A stretch of 36,802 bases of DNA from an uncultured bacterium (lineage in GTDB: Bacteria; Bacillota; Clostridia; Christensenellales; Borkfalkiaceae), in assembly GCA_934871445.1 (NCBI GenBank), contig CAKXBD010000005.1, positions 3,308 through 40,109 of the forward strand, written 5' to 3'. Both the position numbers and the translations under genes were made by a program. This document shows positions 22,109-30,823 of the stretch, piece by piece (position 1 is the first letter of the stretch; the number at the start of each line of letters is the position of its first letter). The notes beneath the pieces were generated by a model, which was given only the letters and a program-made list of their open reading frames with translations, was not told where the DNA came from and did no database searches.

Positions 22109-23828
22109 CGAAGCTACCTCCCATTTGCGAAGTGCTGATTTCCCGATATACGGGACAATTCTCCAAAAGCTGTGTGTGTTTTCCCATACCGATGATTTCG
22201 CCTTCGTCCAACACCAAAATGAGGTCGCAATTCATGACGGAACTGACTCTCTGAGCCACGACGATGAGCGTGGTACTTTCGAGATTTTGTGCGATAGCGG
22301 CGCGAAGGTTAGAATCGGTGCGGTAATCGAGGGCGGAGGACGAGTCGTCTAAAATGAGAATCTGCGGCCTCGCCGCCAAAGCCCTCGCAATCAGGAGTCT
22401 CTGCTTCTGCCCGCCCGAAAGGTTTGTCGCTTTGGGAGAGAGAAGGCGGGAATATCCGTCGGAGGAGGCGGAAATAAATTCGTCCGCCTGCGCGATTTTT
22501 GCCGCGCGGACGACGTCTTCGTGAGATAATTCCCTGCCGAAACGGATATTTTCCTCTATGGTGTCCGAATACAGAAAATCATTTTGCATGGCGATACCGA
22601 ATTTTCGATGCAGTTCCCCGCCTTCAAAGGTACGAATATCCCGTCCTCCGATTCGTATCGAACCGGAGTTTATATCGTAAATCCGCATCAAAAGGTTGAT
22701 GAGCGTCGTTTTTCCGCTTCCCGTTCCTCCGATAATCCCCAACGTCTGCCCCCGCGGCAGGGAAAAGGAGATGTTTTTGAGATGATTGCCCCTTCCGCCG
22801 TAGGAAAAAGATACGTTTTCGAATACGATAAACCCGTTTTCTTCTTTGAGCGGATAATCCGCTTCGGAAAGCGCCGTCAATTCCCTCGGCGCGTCCACGA
22901 CCTGTTGAATTCTCGCCGCGGAGGCCGTGCTTCTCGTATACATCATAAAAATACGGGTGATGGAAAGAGTAGCCGTGGAAATCATGGTAAAATATTGCGT
23001 AAAGGCGATAATTACTCCGGGATCGGTCTTTCTCCCCATGACGCGATAGGCTCCGAGCAGTACGACGAACGTAATTCCGAGATTCATTAAAAGGTTCATG
23101 ACGGGATTGACGAATCCGAGGGTGAGATTCGCCTTTTTTTCGTCCGAAACGAGTTTTTTGTTCACCTTGTCATAGCGCTGATGCTCACGTTCCACGCGGG
23201 ACAGGGCTTTGATGACCCGAATCCCTTGCGAATCTTCTCTCACGACGCGGATCATGCCGTCCACCGATTTCTGAACGTTTTTATAAAGCCGCACTCCCCA
23301 AAGGGAAACGAAATACACCACCGCAAAAATGACGGGAAGCACCGCCAACATGACGAGGGAGAGAAAAGGGTCCATGACCAGCGTCACGATAATTCCGCCG
23401 AGTAAAAGCAGGGGCGCCCTTACGCCCAGCCGTTGAATTTTTCCGATAAAATCCTGAACGTTATAGGTATCCGTCGTAATGCGCGATTCCAGCGACGGAA
23501 CGGTAAAAGCATCTATTTGTCTCCCCGAAAGAGACATAGTACGGTAAAAGAGGTCGTGACGGATTTGCTCTGTGCAGTCGCGCGCAACCTTGGAGGCCAT
23601 TCGGTTTGCTTTGACGTTACAGACGAGCGCAATTAACGAACAGGCAATCATAACCCCGCCCCACAGGATAATCATGGACAGGCGTCCGTCGTTCGGTACC
23701 ACGTCGTCGAGAATATGACTGAGAATATAGGGGAGAGCCAGCTCGATCAGCGTCCCCGTGCATTTGATGAGAAAGCCCACCAACATGATTTTGGTAAAGG
23801 GCTTTATGTATCGAAAAAGAAATTTCAT
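22101..23828 (-). CDS. Heterodimeric ABC exporter subunit, degenerate-site Walker B
   Basis: A 575-residue half-transporter with six membrane segments (about 12-290) and an ATPase domain: Walker A GGTGSGKTT (367-375), canonical signature LSGGQ (470-474), Walker B LILDDSSS with Asp495 where the catalytic Glu should be, and Gln526 in place of the H-loop His (VVAQRVSS). With the partner this gives one hydrolytic and one inactive nucleotide site, as in heterodimeric exporters. It overlaps marR by ATGA upstream and the second subunit by eight bases downstream, so the three genes are translationally coupled. Confidence 0.95.
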   Translation of the reverse strand: MKFLFRYIKPFTKIMLVGFLIKCTGTLIELALPYILSHILDDVVPNDGRLSMIILWGGVMIACSLIALVCNVKANRMASKVARDCTEQIRHDLFYRTMSLSGRQIDAFTVPSLESRITTDTYNVQDFIGKIQRLGVRAPLLLLGGIIVTLVMDPFLSLVMLAVLPVIFAVVYFVSLWGVRLYKNVQKSVDGMIRVVREDSQGIRVIKALSRVEREHQRYDKVNKKLVSDEKKANLTLGFVNPVMNLLMNLGITFVVLLGAYRVMGRKTDPGVIIAFTQYFTMISTATLSITRIFMMYTRSTASAARIQQVVDAPRELTALSEADYPLKEENGFIVFENVSFSYGGRGNHLKNISFSLPRGQTLGIIGGTGSGKTTLINLLMRIYDINSGSIRIGGRDIRTFEGGELHRKFGIAMQNDFLYSDTIEENIRFGRELSHEDVVRAAKIAQADEFISASSDGYSRLLSPKATNLSGGQKQRLLIARALAARPQILILDDSSSALDYRTDSNLRAAIAQNLESTTLIVVAQRVSSVMNCDLILVLDEGEIIGMGKHTQLLENCPVYREISTSQMGGSFVE

Positions 23829-24265
23829 TTCGTCTCACCGCCTTCCTCGAAATAGCTGCGGGCGCGGCAGACGATTTTTTCAAGAACACCCGACAGGCTT
23901 TCCTTTTCCTCTTTCGTGAGATCCTGCGTAATGTATTCGTTCCAAAATGCGGTTACTCTTTTCACTTCCGGCAGCACGTCAAACGCCTTTTGCGTGGGAT
24001 AGACGAGAATTACTCTCCCGTCGGACGGGCTTTGCCTGCGCTCTACAAAGCCCTCCTTTTCGAGATAAGCGAGCTGTCTCGCCACGTTGCTCTTATCTAC
24101 GCAAATATGTTTTGCCAACTGTTCCTGTGAGGTTCCCGGATAATTACATACGTTTATAATATAACTATGGTGGGGCGCGCCGAGCTGTACTTCTTTCAAT
24201 TTTTCCGTTCGGTACAGCGCTCCGCATCGACTGATGACATTGATTTGTCTCATGAATGTCGGCAT
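23825..24265 (-). CDS. MarR-family repressor of the ABC exporter operon
   Basis: A 146-residue winged-helix regulator: AAPHHSYIINVCNYPGTSQEQLAKHI leads into the recognition helix VDKSNVARQLAYLEKEGFVERRQSPSDGRVILVY, the MarR wing, followed by the C-terminal dimer helices. It is first in the operon with the two exporter subunits and starts at ATG 24265 behind AAAGGAG. MarR proteins in this position usually repress their own operon and are released by a ligand that is often an exporter substrate. The inverted repeat at 24290-24303, next to the -10 box, is the probable operator. Confidence 0.93.
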   Translation of the reverse strand: MPTFMRQINVISRCGALYRTEKLKEVQLGAPHHSYIINVCNYPGTSQEQLAKHICVDKSNVARQLAYLEKEGFVERRQSPSDGRVILVYPTQKAFDVLPEVKRVTAFWNEYITQDLTKEEKESLSGVLEKIVCRARSYFEEGGETK

Positions 24266-24289
24266 CGTTTTTCTCCTTTTTCAAAAATT

Positions 24290-24303
24290 GTTGCGTTCGC
24301 AAC
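24290..24303. promoter_or_regulatory. Probable MarR operator
   Basis: Perfect inverted repeat GTTGCG-TT-CGCAAC located just downstream of the -10 box of the marR promoter, over the predicted transcription start, a typical repressor position. Confidence 0.6.
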
Positions 24304-24304
24304 C

Positions 24305-24333
24305 ATTATAACAAAAATAAAAAGATTTGTCAA
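24305..24333 (-). promoter_or_regulatory. marR-exporter operon promoter
   Basis: On the minus strand TTGACA (24333-24328) and TATAAT (24310-24305), spacer 17; both boxes are perfect. Confidence 0.85.
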
Positions 24334-24493
24334 CGATCGGCGAAGAGCAAATCTTTTTGAATTTAGGCGGCAGAATTTATCCGAGGCTTTTCTTTCGAGA
24401 GAGGAGCTTTTGAATGTTCGCTCTATGATTTTTCTTGCGAAAAGGGGGATAAGGAGATTCTGCTCGTTTCGGCGCGTTCAAATTTTTTTATCG

Positions 24494-24552
24494 GGACGGC
24501 AATCGCGGTGCGCTCAGATTTCTTTATCGAGGACGGCAATCGCGGTGCGCTC
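24494..24552. repeat. 37-base tandem duplication at the 3' end of the rpiR gene
   Basis: A 22-base block (24494-24515) recurs at 24531-24552, offset 37, and the flanks are also similar (TTTATCG). The second copy codes for the last residues of the RpiR protein (ERTAIAV); the first copy lies over and beyond its stop codon. The period is not a multiple of three, so the duplicated copy is out of frame. Confidence 0.85.
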
Positions 24553-25335
24553 GATATTTCGCTGAGACTCTTTTTCCGTGCGCTTAAACACGGCGGCAGC
24601 CAAGACGTCGATGACGTATAACTGACTGATTTTAGCGACGAGGGAGCCGCCGTCCAAGGGAGTATTTTTCGCCACGACGTATAAAGGGATATCCGCATAA
24701 GATCCCAAGGGAGAACGGAGGTAATTGGTAATGATGACGAGCTTTGTCCCGTTTCTCCGCGCGGCCTGTGCAATTCCTATCATATCCTTTGTACTTCCGC
24801 TGACGGAAAAGAGTACCAAAGCGTCTTCTTCCGTGAGCGTGGAGGTTGCAATCGTCTGAAAATGACTGTCGCTCAAATGGTAGACGTGGATTCCGAAGCG
24901 GAGGAATTTATTTCTCATTTCTTCCGCGGCAACGCCCGAATTTCCGCTCCCGAAGCAATACACGCGCTTCGCCTTTAAGAGAATATCCACAGCCTTTTCT
25001 ACGTCTGCATGGTCTAAAAGCTCATAAGTCGAATGGAGCGCCGTCGTCATGCTGTTCATAATCGTGAATGCAAAATCCTCGGTGTCACCCGTATATTCGT
25101 TGCTGTTGCTCTGCGCCAACAGCATGCGGAATTCGGAATAGCCTCTCAAGCCGAGCTTGCGGCAAAATCTCAACAGCGTGGATTCTGCTACATTGGCAAG
25201 GCTCGCAAACTCCGTAATGGAAAGATAACTTAAATTGGTAATGTTGTTATTGCTGAGACAGTCGATGATTGCGCGTTCCTGTTTAGTGGTGCGCTGTCGG
25301 AGCAACGCAATTCTGTCAAAGACGCTTTCTGCCAT
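24514..25335 (-). CDS. MurR/RpiR-family sugar-phosphate-responsive regulator
   Basis: A 273-residue protein: an N-terminal RpiR helix-turn-helix (about 1-77, with SITEFASLANVAESTLLRFCRKLGLRGYSEFR) and a SIS sugar-phosphate-binding domain (about 110-250; FGSGNSGVAAEEMRNKF, LFSVSGSTKDMIGIAQAARRNGTKLVIITNY). The ATG at 25335 is chosen because the promoter (-10 at 25379-25384) puts transcription start at about 25372, which excludes the upstream in-frame ATG at 25407. It is divergent from the mannan locus and presumably controls it, with a phosphorylated hexose as effector by family analogy. The C-terminus lies in a tandem duplication, so the last residues may have changed recently. Confidence 0.93.
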   Translation of the reverse strand: MAESVFDRIALLRQRTTKQERAIIDCLSNNNITNLSYLSITEFASLANVAESTLLRFCRKLGLRGYSEFRMLLAQSNSNEYTGDTEDFAFTIMNSMTTALHSTYELLDHADVEKAVDILLKAKRVYCFGSGNSGVAAEEMRNKFLRFGIHVYHLSDSHFQTIATSTLTEEDALVLFSVSGSTKDMIGIAQAARRNGTKLVIITNYLRSPLGSYADIPLYVVAKNTPLDGGSLVAKISQLYVIDVLAAAVFKRTEKESQRNIERTAIAVLDKEI

Positions 25336-25378
25336 AAATACCCCGTCCGAAAATGAATTTGTGATATTTTTCTTATCA

Positions 25379-25407
25379 AATATACCACATTTTCGGTTTT
25401 TTGTCAA
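25379..25407 (-). promoter_or_regulatory. rpiR promoter
   Basis: On the minus strand TTGACA (25407-25402) and TATATT (25384-25379), spacer 17. It settles the rpiR start at 25335, because the alternative ATG overlaps the -35 box. Confidence 0.75.
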
Positions 25408-25423
25408 GACATCTCTTGAAATT

Positions 25424-25569
25424 TGTCAGATAAATGACAGTCTTTTTTCAAATCGAAAAAATAATTGTGAAAATTTGCAATCAGGTATTGACAAGAGAAA
25501 AAAGATGTGCTATACTTGTCATGAAATTAGTCATTAAAGTATATAAAAAATGAAAATTATCTGTCATTT
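25424..25569. promoter_or_regulatory. Candidate RpiR operator sites in the divergent intergenic region
   Basis: A dyad TGTCA-N6-TGACA lies at 25424-25439. Its right half AAATGACAG (25432-25440) recurs inverted as CTGTCATTT (25561-25569), within ATGAAA-N11-TTTCAT. The two copies flank the locus promoter 129 bases apart, an arrangement compatible with DNA looping. The rest of the 309-base intergenic region (25336-25644) holds only the two promoters and leaders. Confidence 0.4.
25488..25516 (+). promoter_or_regulatory. Mannan-locus promoter
   Basis: TTGACA (25488-25493) and TATACT (25511-25516), spacer 17, giving a ~120-nt leader before the GH38 start codon. Confidence 0.8.
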
Positions 25570-25644
25570 CATAGGAAAATTGTCTTAAACGGAAGAAAAT
25601 TCCGAAAAAAACATATCTTTTTATAAGGAAAGAGGTTTTGATTT

Positions 25645-28023
25645 ATGAAGAAGATGACCATTTACGTAATTCACCATTCTCATACGGACGTAGGGTATAC
25701 CGATACGCAGGAGAAGATGAAGGCGCATCACGTGGGATTTATTCGGGAGGTAATCGATCTCATCAAGAAGCAGCCGCGGTTCAAATGGAATTGCGAAAGT
25801 TATTGGTGCGTTCAGCAATTTTTGGCGGAAGCTACCGCGGAGGAAAAGAAAGACTTCGTGAAATTCGTGAAGTCGGGAAATATCGGTCTTTCGGGCAGCT
25901 ATCTCAACTTGACCGACCTTGCGAGCGAACGAGTGCTCAACGAAACGATGGATGCATGCGTGGCGGAGTTGAAGGAATACGGTCTTGCCTATCATTATGC
26001 GATGACCGCGGACATCAACGGCTACGGTTGGGGATTTGCGGACGCACTGTATAATCACGGTGTCAGGGGCCTTCTTTCCTGTATCCATACGCATCACGGG
26101 TACCATCCCTTATTCCGCAAGCAGGTGCCTTTCCGCTGGCGCACGCCCAAGGGAAATTCCCTTTTGGTATGGAACGGGGAACATTACCTCTTCGGAAACG
26201 AACTCGGAATCGCGCAGGCGTCGGAATTTGAGTACACCTTGCAGGACGGACTGACGTTTGCGGGGCTCACGCCTTATGAAAAGGCCTGCAAGCGTATTCA
26301 GGCGTTTGTGGATACGGATTTGGCGCAGGGATATGAATACGATTTCATTCCCGTTTCGGTCAGCGGGAACATGACGGACAATTCGCCCGCGTCCCTGAAA
26401 GTATTGGAATTTATCGACAGATATAACGCAGAGCACGAGGAAATAGAATTAAAACTTGCGACGCTGGACGAATTTTTCGCGCGGGTGGAGAAGATAGAAA
26501 ATCTGCCCGAATACGCGGGGGACTGGACGGATTGGTGGGCGGACGGAGTGGGCTCCACGCCCGCGGATACCATGCACTATCGCGCAGCGTCGCGCCTGTA
26601 CGACGTGGCGAGAAAAATGGACTCCGACGGAACAATCGGCGGGAAAGAAAACTATCGTTCCGCGCTGTATAATCTAATGTTTTATGCGGAACATACTTGG
26701 GGCTACTCTTCGTCGATTACGGAGCCGTATCACCCGCAGGTGAACAATCTCGACCAATGGAAGCGGCTGTTCGCCCTGAAAGCGAACGAGTCCGCGACGA
26801 TTGCCTGCGAGAAAATCCGCCGCCATTTGGGCGAGACGCCCGTTTCCCTGCATCGGGAGCTTAAATTCCGCGCCGCAAATCCGCATGATTTTGAGGTTTG
26901 CGACATGCTGGTGCAGGATCTCGAACATTTTTACGGGCACGAGCATTTCGACGTCGTGGACGAAGCCACGGGGGAGAGCGTTCCCTTCCAAATCAGCCGC
27001 TATTCGAGGGGGCCCGAAATGTGCATTTTCGTAAAGCTCACCCCGAAGCAGGTGCGTACCTTCTGCCTGAAAGAGAAGCCCGCGCCCATAATCGGGAGCG
27101 CGGGGCTCTGCGCCCGCTGCGGAATAGAGGGAATCGCGGATCTTTCGCACGTGCTGCATGAAACGCCGGGAGATTATATCTATACGGACGCAATCGAGAA
27201 CGAATATTTCCGCATAGAAATGAGCCGTCCCTGCGGCGTGACGCGCATTTACGACAAAGAGAAGGGAAAGGAGCTCCTCCGCGAAGGAGAAACCGCCTTC
27301 CGTCCCGTTTACGAAGTGACCCCGCGCGATTTGACGGAGGACTATCTCTGGGTACGCAGGAATATGGGCCGCAACCGCAAAGCGGTACGTACTCAGCGGG
27401 ATTTCGGGGAGCTCATCGACATCAAGGTTTTGGAAAACGGAACGCTTTACGGCCGTGTAGAGCTCAAATACCGTCTGGCGGGAACGCAGGAATGTAGTGT
27501 TATCCTCACCGCGCATAAGCTGATGCCGCGAATCACCGTGGATTTGCGCCTGCATAAGGACAGCGTGTGGGAACCGGAAAATTTGTATTTGTCCCTGCCG
27601 TTTGCGAAGGACGGGGATACGGTATACATGGATAAAGCGGGGGCTGTATTCCGCCCGAGAATCGACCAGCTTCCCGGTACCTGCGTGGATTTTTACGCGG
27701 TGCAAAACGGAGCGGCGTTTGCGGGAAAGGACGGAGCGGTTATTCTTGCGGCGCAGGATGCTCCCCTGATGACGATGGGAACGCTGGAAGCGCATCCCAT
27801 CAAATTGATGGGCGAAGGAAGCCCCAATACAGACGAACTGCATGCTTGGGTAATGAATAATTTCTGGGAGACCAATTTCAAGGCTAGCCTTGCGGGCTTC
27901 TATCAGTTCCGTTATACGTTGCAGACGACGGGGACGACGGACCCCGAACAGATATTCCGCGAAGCGGAAGGAATAAACGAAGGCGTTTTGACGTTTTACG
28001 CCTTTGAAGGAGAGAAAGAGTGA
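25645..28023 (+). CDS. GH38-family alpha-mannosidase
   Basis: A 792-residue protein without signal peptide, so cytoplasmic. The N-terminal catalytic domain begins with the metal-binding HHSHTDVGYTD (His11, His13, Asp15). The probable nucleophile is Asp123 in MTADINGYGWG, with IHTHHGYHP as another metal-site region. The C-terminal half carries the beta domains of GH38 enzymes (YTDAIENEYFRIEMSRPCGVTRIYD, then RVELKYRLAG). GH38 retaining mannosidases remove terminal alpha-mannose. Substrate linkage cannot be read here, and the family also contains divergent members, so alpha-mannosidase is the likeliest call rather than proven. AAAGAGG precedes the start. The stop overlaps the next gene's GTG start. 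Confidence 0.88.
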   Translation: MKKMTIYVIHHSHTDVGYTDTQEKMKAHHVGFIREVIDLIKKQPRFKWNCESYWCVQQFLAEATAEEKKDFVKFVKSGNIGLSGSYLNLTDLASERVLNETMDACVAELKEYGLAYHYAMTADINGYGWGFADALYNHGVRGLLSCIHTHHGYHPLFRKQVPFRWRTPKGNSLLVWNGEHYLFGNELGIAQASEFEYTLQDGLTFAGLTPYEKACKRIQAFVDTDLAQGYEYDFIPVSVSGNMTDNSPASLKVLEFIDRYNAEHEEIELKLATLDEFFARVEKIENLPEYAGDWTDWWADGVGSTPADTMHYRAASRLYDVARKMDSDGTIGGKENYRSALYNLMFYAEHTWGYSSSITEPYHPQVNNLDQWKRLFALKANESATIACEKIRRHLGETPVSLHRELKFRAANPHDFEVCDMLVQDLEHFYGHEHFDVVDEATGESVPFQISRYSRGPEMCIFVKLTPKQVRTFCLKEKPAPIIGSAGLCARCGIEGIADLSHVLHETPGDYIYTDAIENEYFRIEMSRPCGVTRIYDKEKGKELLREGETAFRPVYEVTPRDLTEDYLWVRRNMGRNRKAVRTQRDFGELIDIKVLENGTLYGRVELKYRLAGTQECSVILTAHKLMPRITVDLRLHKDSVWEPENLYLSLPFAKDGDTVYMDKAGAVFRPRIDQLPGTCVDFYAVQNGAAFAGKDGAVILAAQDAPLMTMGTLEAHPIKLMGEGSPNTDELHAWVMNNFWETNFKASLAGFYQFRYTLQTTGTTDPEQIFREAEGINEGVLTFYAFEGEKE

Positions 28024-28904
28024 AATCTTTGGGTATCGATTTAGGCGGCACGTCGGCAAAACTCGGCGTGGTGGAGGACGGAATCATTCTGGCCTCGGCG
28101 TCGGTAGCGACGCGCGCGGACAGCGATTACGAGGGAATCGTGCGCGACCTTACGGAAACGGCGAAAAAGCTGGTCGCGGGGCACCGCATCAGAAAAATAG
28201 GAATCGGCTCGCCGGGGCTGGTGGACTCGGTGACGGGAAAAGTTTGTTTTTCCAATAACATCCGTTGGAGCGACGCCCCGCTCCGCGACGACATCGGCAG
28301 AAATCTGGGCGTTCCCGCCCTGATTGCCAATGACGCGAAGTGCGCGGCGTTAGGAGAAGCGCTGTACGGCGTCGGAAAGGGCTGTAAGAGAGTGGCGATG
28401 CTCACCCTCGGCACGGGAGTGGGAGGCTGTTTCGTCGTCGACGGCAGGCTGGAAGGCGGCTCCGTACACGCGGACGCGGCGGGGATTTTCGGACACATGA
28501 CGCTCCATCCCGACGGCAGGCCGTGCAACTGCGGCCGAAAGGGCTGTCTGGAAGCGTATTGCTCGGCGACAGCGATCGCAAAGCGGGCACAACTCGCGCT
28601 CGGCGAAGGAACGACGGCAAAGGACGTATTCGACGCCGCGCGGGCGAATCACCCCAAGGCGCGGGAAATTGTGGACGAATTTGCCGACGACCTCGGCACG
28701 GCGCTCGTCAGTCTGGCGAATATCCTGCGCCCCGAATGTTTCGTCATCGGCGGCGGAATTTCCGCCTCGGCGGATTTGTTCCTGCCCGCGGTCAACGAAA
28801 CTTTGCGGAGAGAGGTATACGGGGAAAATTATGCGCCGGTCAAAGCGTTCGCCGCTCAGCTCGGCAACTCGGCGGGAATTATCGGAGCGGCTTCGCTCCG
28901 TTAA
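28020..28904 (+). CDS. ROK-family sugar kinase
   Basis: A 294-residue ROK kinase starting with GTG inside the GH38 stop (GTGA). The ATP phosphate loop GIDLGGTSAKLG (5-16), substrate-binding NDAKCAALGEALYG, GTGVGGCFV, and the zinc signature GHMTLHPDGRPCNCGRKGCLEAYCS are all intact. ROK kinases phosphorylate glucose, mannose, fructose or N-acetyl sugars. Between an alpha-mannosidase and a mannose-6-phosphate isomerase, mannokinase activity is the best inference. Confidence 0.94.
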   Translation: MKSLGIDLGGTSAKLGVVEDGIILASASVATRADSDYEGIVRDLTETAKKLVAGHRIRKIGIGSPGLVDSVTGKVCFSNNIRWSDAPLRDDIGRNLGVPALIANDAKCAALGEALYGVGKGCKRVAMLTLGTGVGGCFVVDGRLEGGSVHADAAGIFGHMTLHPDGRPCNCGRKGCLEAYCSATAIAKRAQLALGEGTTAKDVFDAARANHPKAREIVDEFADDLGTALVSLANILRPECFVIGGGISASADLFLPAVNETLRREVYGENYAPVKAFAAQLGNSAGIIGAASLR

Positions 28905-28961
28905 AAGCGGAAAATCAAAGAGACATATAGGAAAATCAAAGAGTTATTCGGAGGAGTAAAC

Positions 28962-30683
28962 ATGAAAGGCTACGGAAATTACGATAAATACCCCGAACTC
29001 AATATACGGGGCTACGAGGCATGGGAGGGCTATCGGGCGGTCGGAGAGGAATTACTCCGCCGCGCCGCAGGGAAAAAGCGTTTCGTCATCGTCTTTGACT
29101 GCTACACCGAAGTGGAGCAAAACGAGGTCAAAGAGGGGCTTTCCTTCCTGAACGCAAAATGGTTCGATTCGGATAGGGCGATGATGAGCGACGAGGCTTA
29201 TAACGCAAAAATCCGCCCCTTCGTCACGGACGACAGAGTTTTCGGAATCATGAATACCCTGAAACTTGCCGACATTTTGGACGAAAACAAGGCGACGGCG
29301 CTCAAAGGCGAGATAGAGGCGGCAAAGGGGATCGTCTGCGTCATCGGTGTGGGCGCTTCGCTCGTCGCGGAGGGGGATTTGTACGTCTATCTCGATTTGG
29401 CCCGTTGGGAGATTCAGTGCCGCTTCAAAAAGGGCGCTCCCAATTGGAAGACGGACAACGCTTCCGCCAATAAACTCGCTAAGTTCAAACAGGGCTTTTT
29501 CGTAGAATGGCGCATGGCCGACCGCCACAAGCGCGAAATGCTGGAAAGGGCGGACTACCTGCTCGATACAAATGTGACGGGGTGCCCGAAAATGGTGAGC
29601 GGCGACGGCTGGCGCAAGGGGCTCGAAACATTTGCAAGCCGTCCGTTCCGTCTGGTTCCCTATTTTGCGCCCGAGGTCTGGGGCGGTCAGTGGATGAAGG
29701 AAGTGTGTGACTTGGACCGTTCGGAGACAAACTATGCCTGGGCGTTTGACGGGGTTCCCGAAGAAAACAGTATTTATATGCGTTTCGGGAACGTGAGAAT
29801 AGAGGTTCCCTCCATAGACGTAGTGTTTTATCGCCCGCGACTGCTTTTGGGTGAAAAGGTGCATGCGCGGTTCGGGGACGAATATCCCATTCGTTTCGAT
29901 TTCCTCGATACGATGGGCGGACAAAATCTCTCTCTGCAAGTTCATCCCCTGACGGAATATATTCAGAATACCTTCGGCATGCACTATACGCAGGACGAGA
30001 GCTATTACATACTCGACTGTGCAGACGATGCCTATGTATATCTGGGGCTCAAAGAGGGAGTGGATAAAAGAGCCATGCTTGCCGATTTGGAAGCGGCGCA
30101 AAGGGGCGAGATGATTTTCCCCGCCGAAAAGTACGTGAATAAACTTCCCGCGAAAAAGCACGACCATTTCCTTATTCCCGCAGGTACGGTGCACTGTTCG
30201 GGGGCGGATACCATGGTTCTCGAAATCAGCGCGACGCCGTATATTTTTACCTTTAAGCTGTGGGATTGGTCCCGCCTCGGATTGGACGGCTTGCCCCGTC
30301 CCGTGCATATCAATCACGGAAGGCACGTCATTCAATGGTACCGCGATACGCCTTGGGTAATGGAAAATCTCGTCAACCGCTTTGAAACGGTGGAAAAGAG
30401 GGACGGCTACCTCGAAGAGCATACCGGCCTGCACAAGCGGGAATTTATCGAGACTCGCCGTTGCCATATCCGCGGAACGGAACACATGAGAACGGACGGC
30501 TCCGTCGTTCAGGCGAACGTCGTGGACGGCAGAGGGGCGGTTATCGAAAGTCCGACGGGCGCATTTGAGCCGTTTGAAGTACATTATGCGGAAACGTTTA
30601 TCATTCCCGAAAGCGTAAAGGAATACACCGTGCGGCCTCTCGACGAAGAAGTCGTCATCGTCAAGGCGAACGTGCGCGGCTGA
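28962..30683 (+). CDS. manA: Class I mannose-6-phosphate isomerase with long N-terminal domain
   Basis: 573 residues. The C-terminal ~320 residues are a cupin-type class I isomerase: NLSLQVHP (about 322-329, zinc-binding Gln and His), DESYYILD, FLIPAGTVHCSGADTMVLEIS and RHVIQWYRDTP. It converts mannose-6-phosphate to fructose-6-phosphate, closing the mannan pathway. Residues 1 to about 240 form a separate domain (KKRFVIVFDCYTEVEQNEV, FGIMNTLKLADIL, VCVIGVGASLVAEGDLYVYLDLARWEIQ) that looks like a nucleotide-kinase-type alpha/beta fold but lacks a P-loop. Long forms like this occur in Firmicutes, and the role of the extra domain is unknown. GGAGG lies upstream of the start. Confidence 0.9.
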   Translation: MKGYGNYDKYPELNIRGYEAWEGYRAVGEELLRRAAGKKRFVIVFDCYTEVEQNEVKEGLSFLNAKWFDSDRAMMSDEAYNAKIRPFVTDDRVFGIMNTLKLADILDENKATALKGEIEAAKGIVCVIGVGASLVAEGDLYVYLDLARWEIQCRFKKGAPNWKTDNASANKLAKFKQGFFVEWRMADRHKREMLERADYLLDTNVTGCPKMVSGDGWRKGLETFASRPFRLVPYFAPEVWGGQWMKEVCDLDRSETNYAWAFDGVPEENSIYMRFGNVRIEVPSIDVVFYRPRLLLGEKVHARFGDEYPIRFDFLDTMGGQNLSLQVHPLTEYIQNTFGMHYTQDESYYILDCADDAYVYLGLKEGVDKRAMLADLEAAQRGEMIFPAEKYVNKLPAKKHDHFLIPAGTVHCSGADTMVLEISATPYIFTFKLWDWSRLGLDGLPRPVHINHGRHVIQWYRDTPWVMENLVNRFETVEKRDGYLEEHTGLHKREFIETRRCHIRGTEHMRTDGSVVQANVVDGRGAVIESPTGAFEPFEVHYAETFIIPESVKEYTVRPLDEEVVIVKANVRG

Positions 30684-30710
30684 ATAAAGATTGAAAACTG
30701 AAAATTTTGT

Positions 30711-30790
30711 AAAAAGGACGTCCTTTTTACGCAGTTGCTTACAACTGCGTAAAAAGGACGTCCTTTTTACGCAGTTGCTTACAACTGCGT
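30711..30790. repeat. Two tandem copies of a 40-bp palindromic element
   Basis: Identical 40-base units at 30711-30750 and 30751-30790. Each holds the perfect palindrome AAAAAGGACGTCCTTTTT and a hairpin ACGCAGTTG-CTTA-CAACTGCGT, which extends to 14-bp arms with the flanking T5/A5. The element lies between manA and the binding-protein gene. In RNA it would fold into strong stem-loops that could cap or protect the downstream message, or act as a partial terminator. Confidence 0.95.
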
Positions 30791-30823
30791 AAAGAAATAA
30801 AACTTAATTGGAGGAAGGATGAA

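Noticed and set aside
25336..25407. N-terminal extension of the RpiR protein from ATG 25407
   Set aside because: That ATG lies in the -35 box of the rpiR promoter, and the extra residues do not fit the family start.
30711..30790. CRISPR array or insertion-sequence remnant
   Set aside because: The two units are adjacent with no unique spacers, and there is no transposase, target-site duplication or cas gene nearby.
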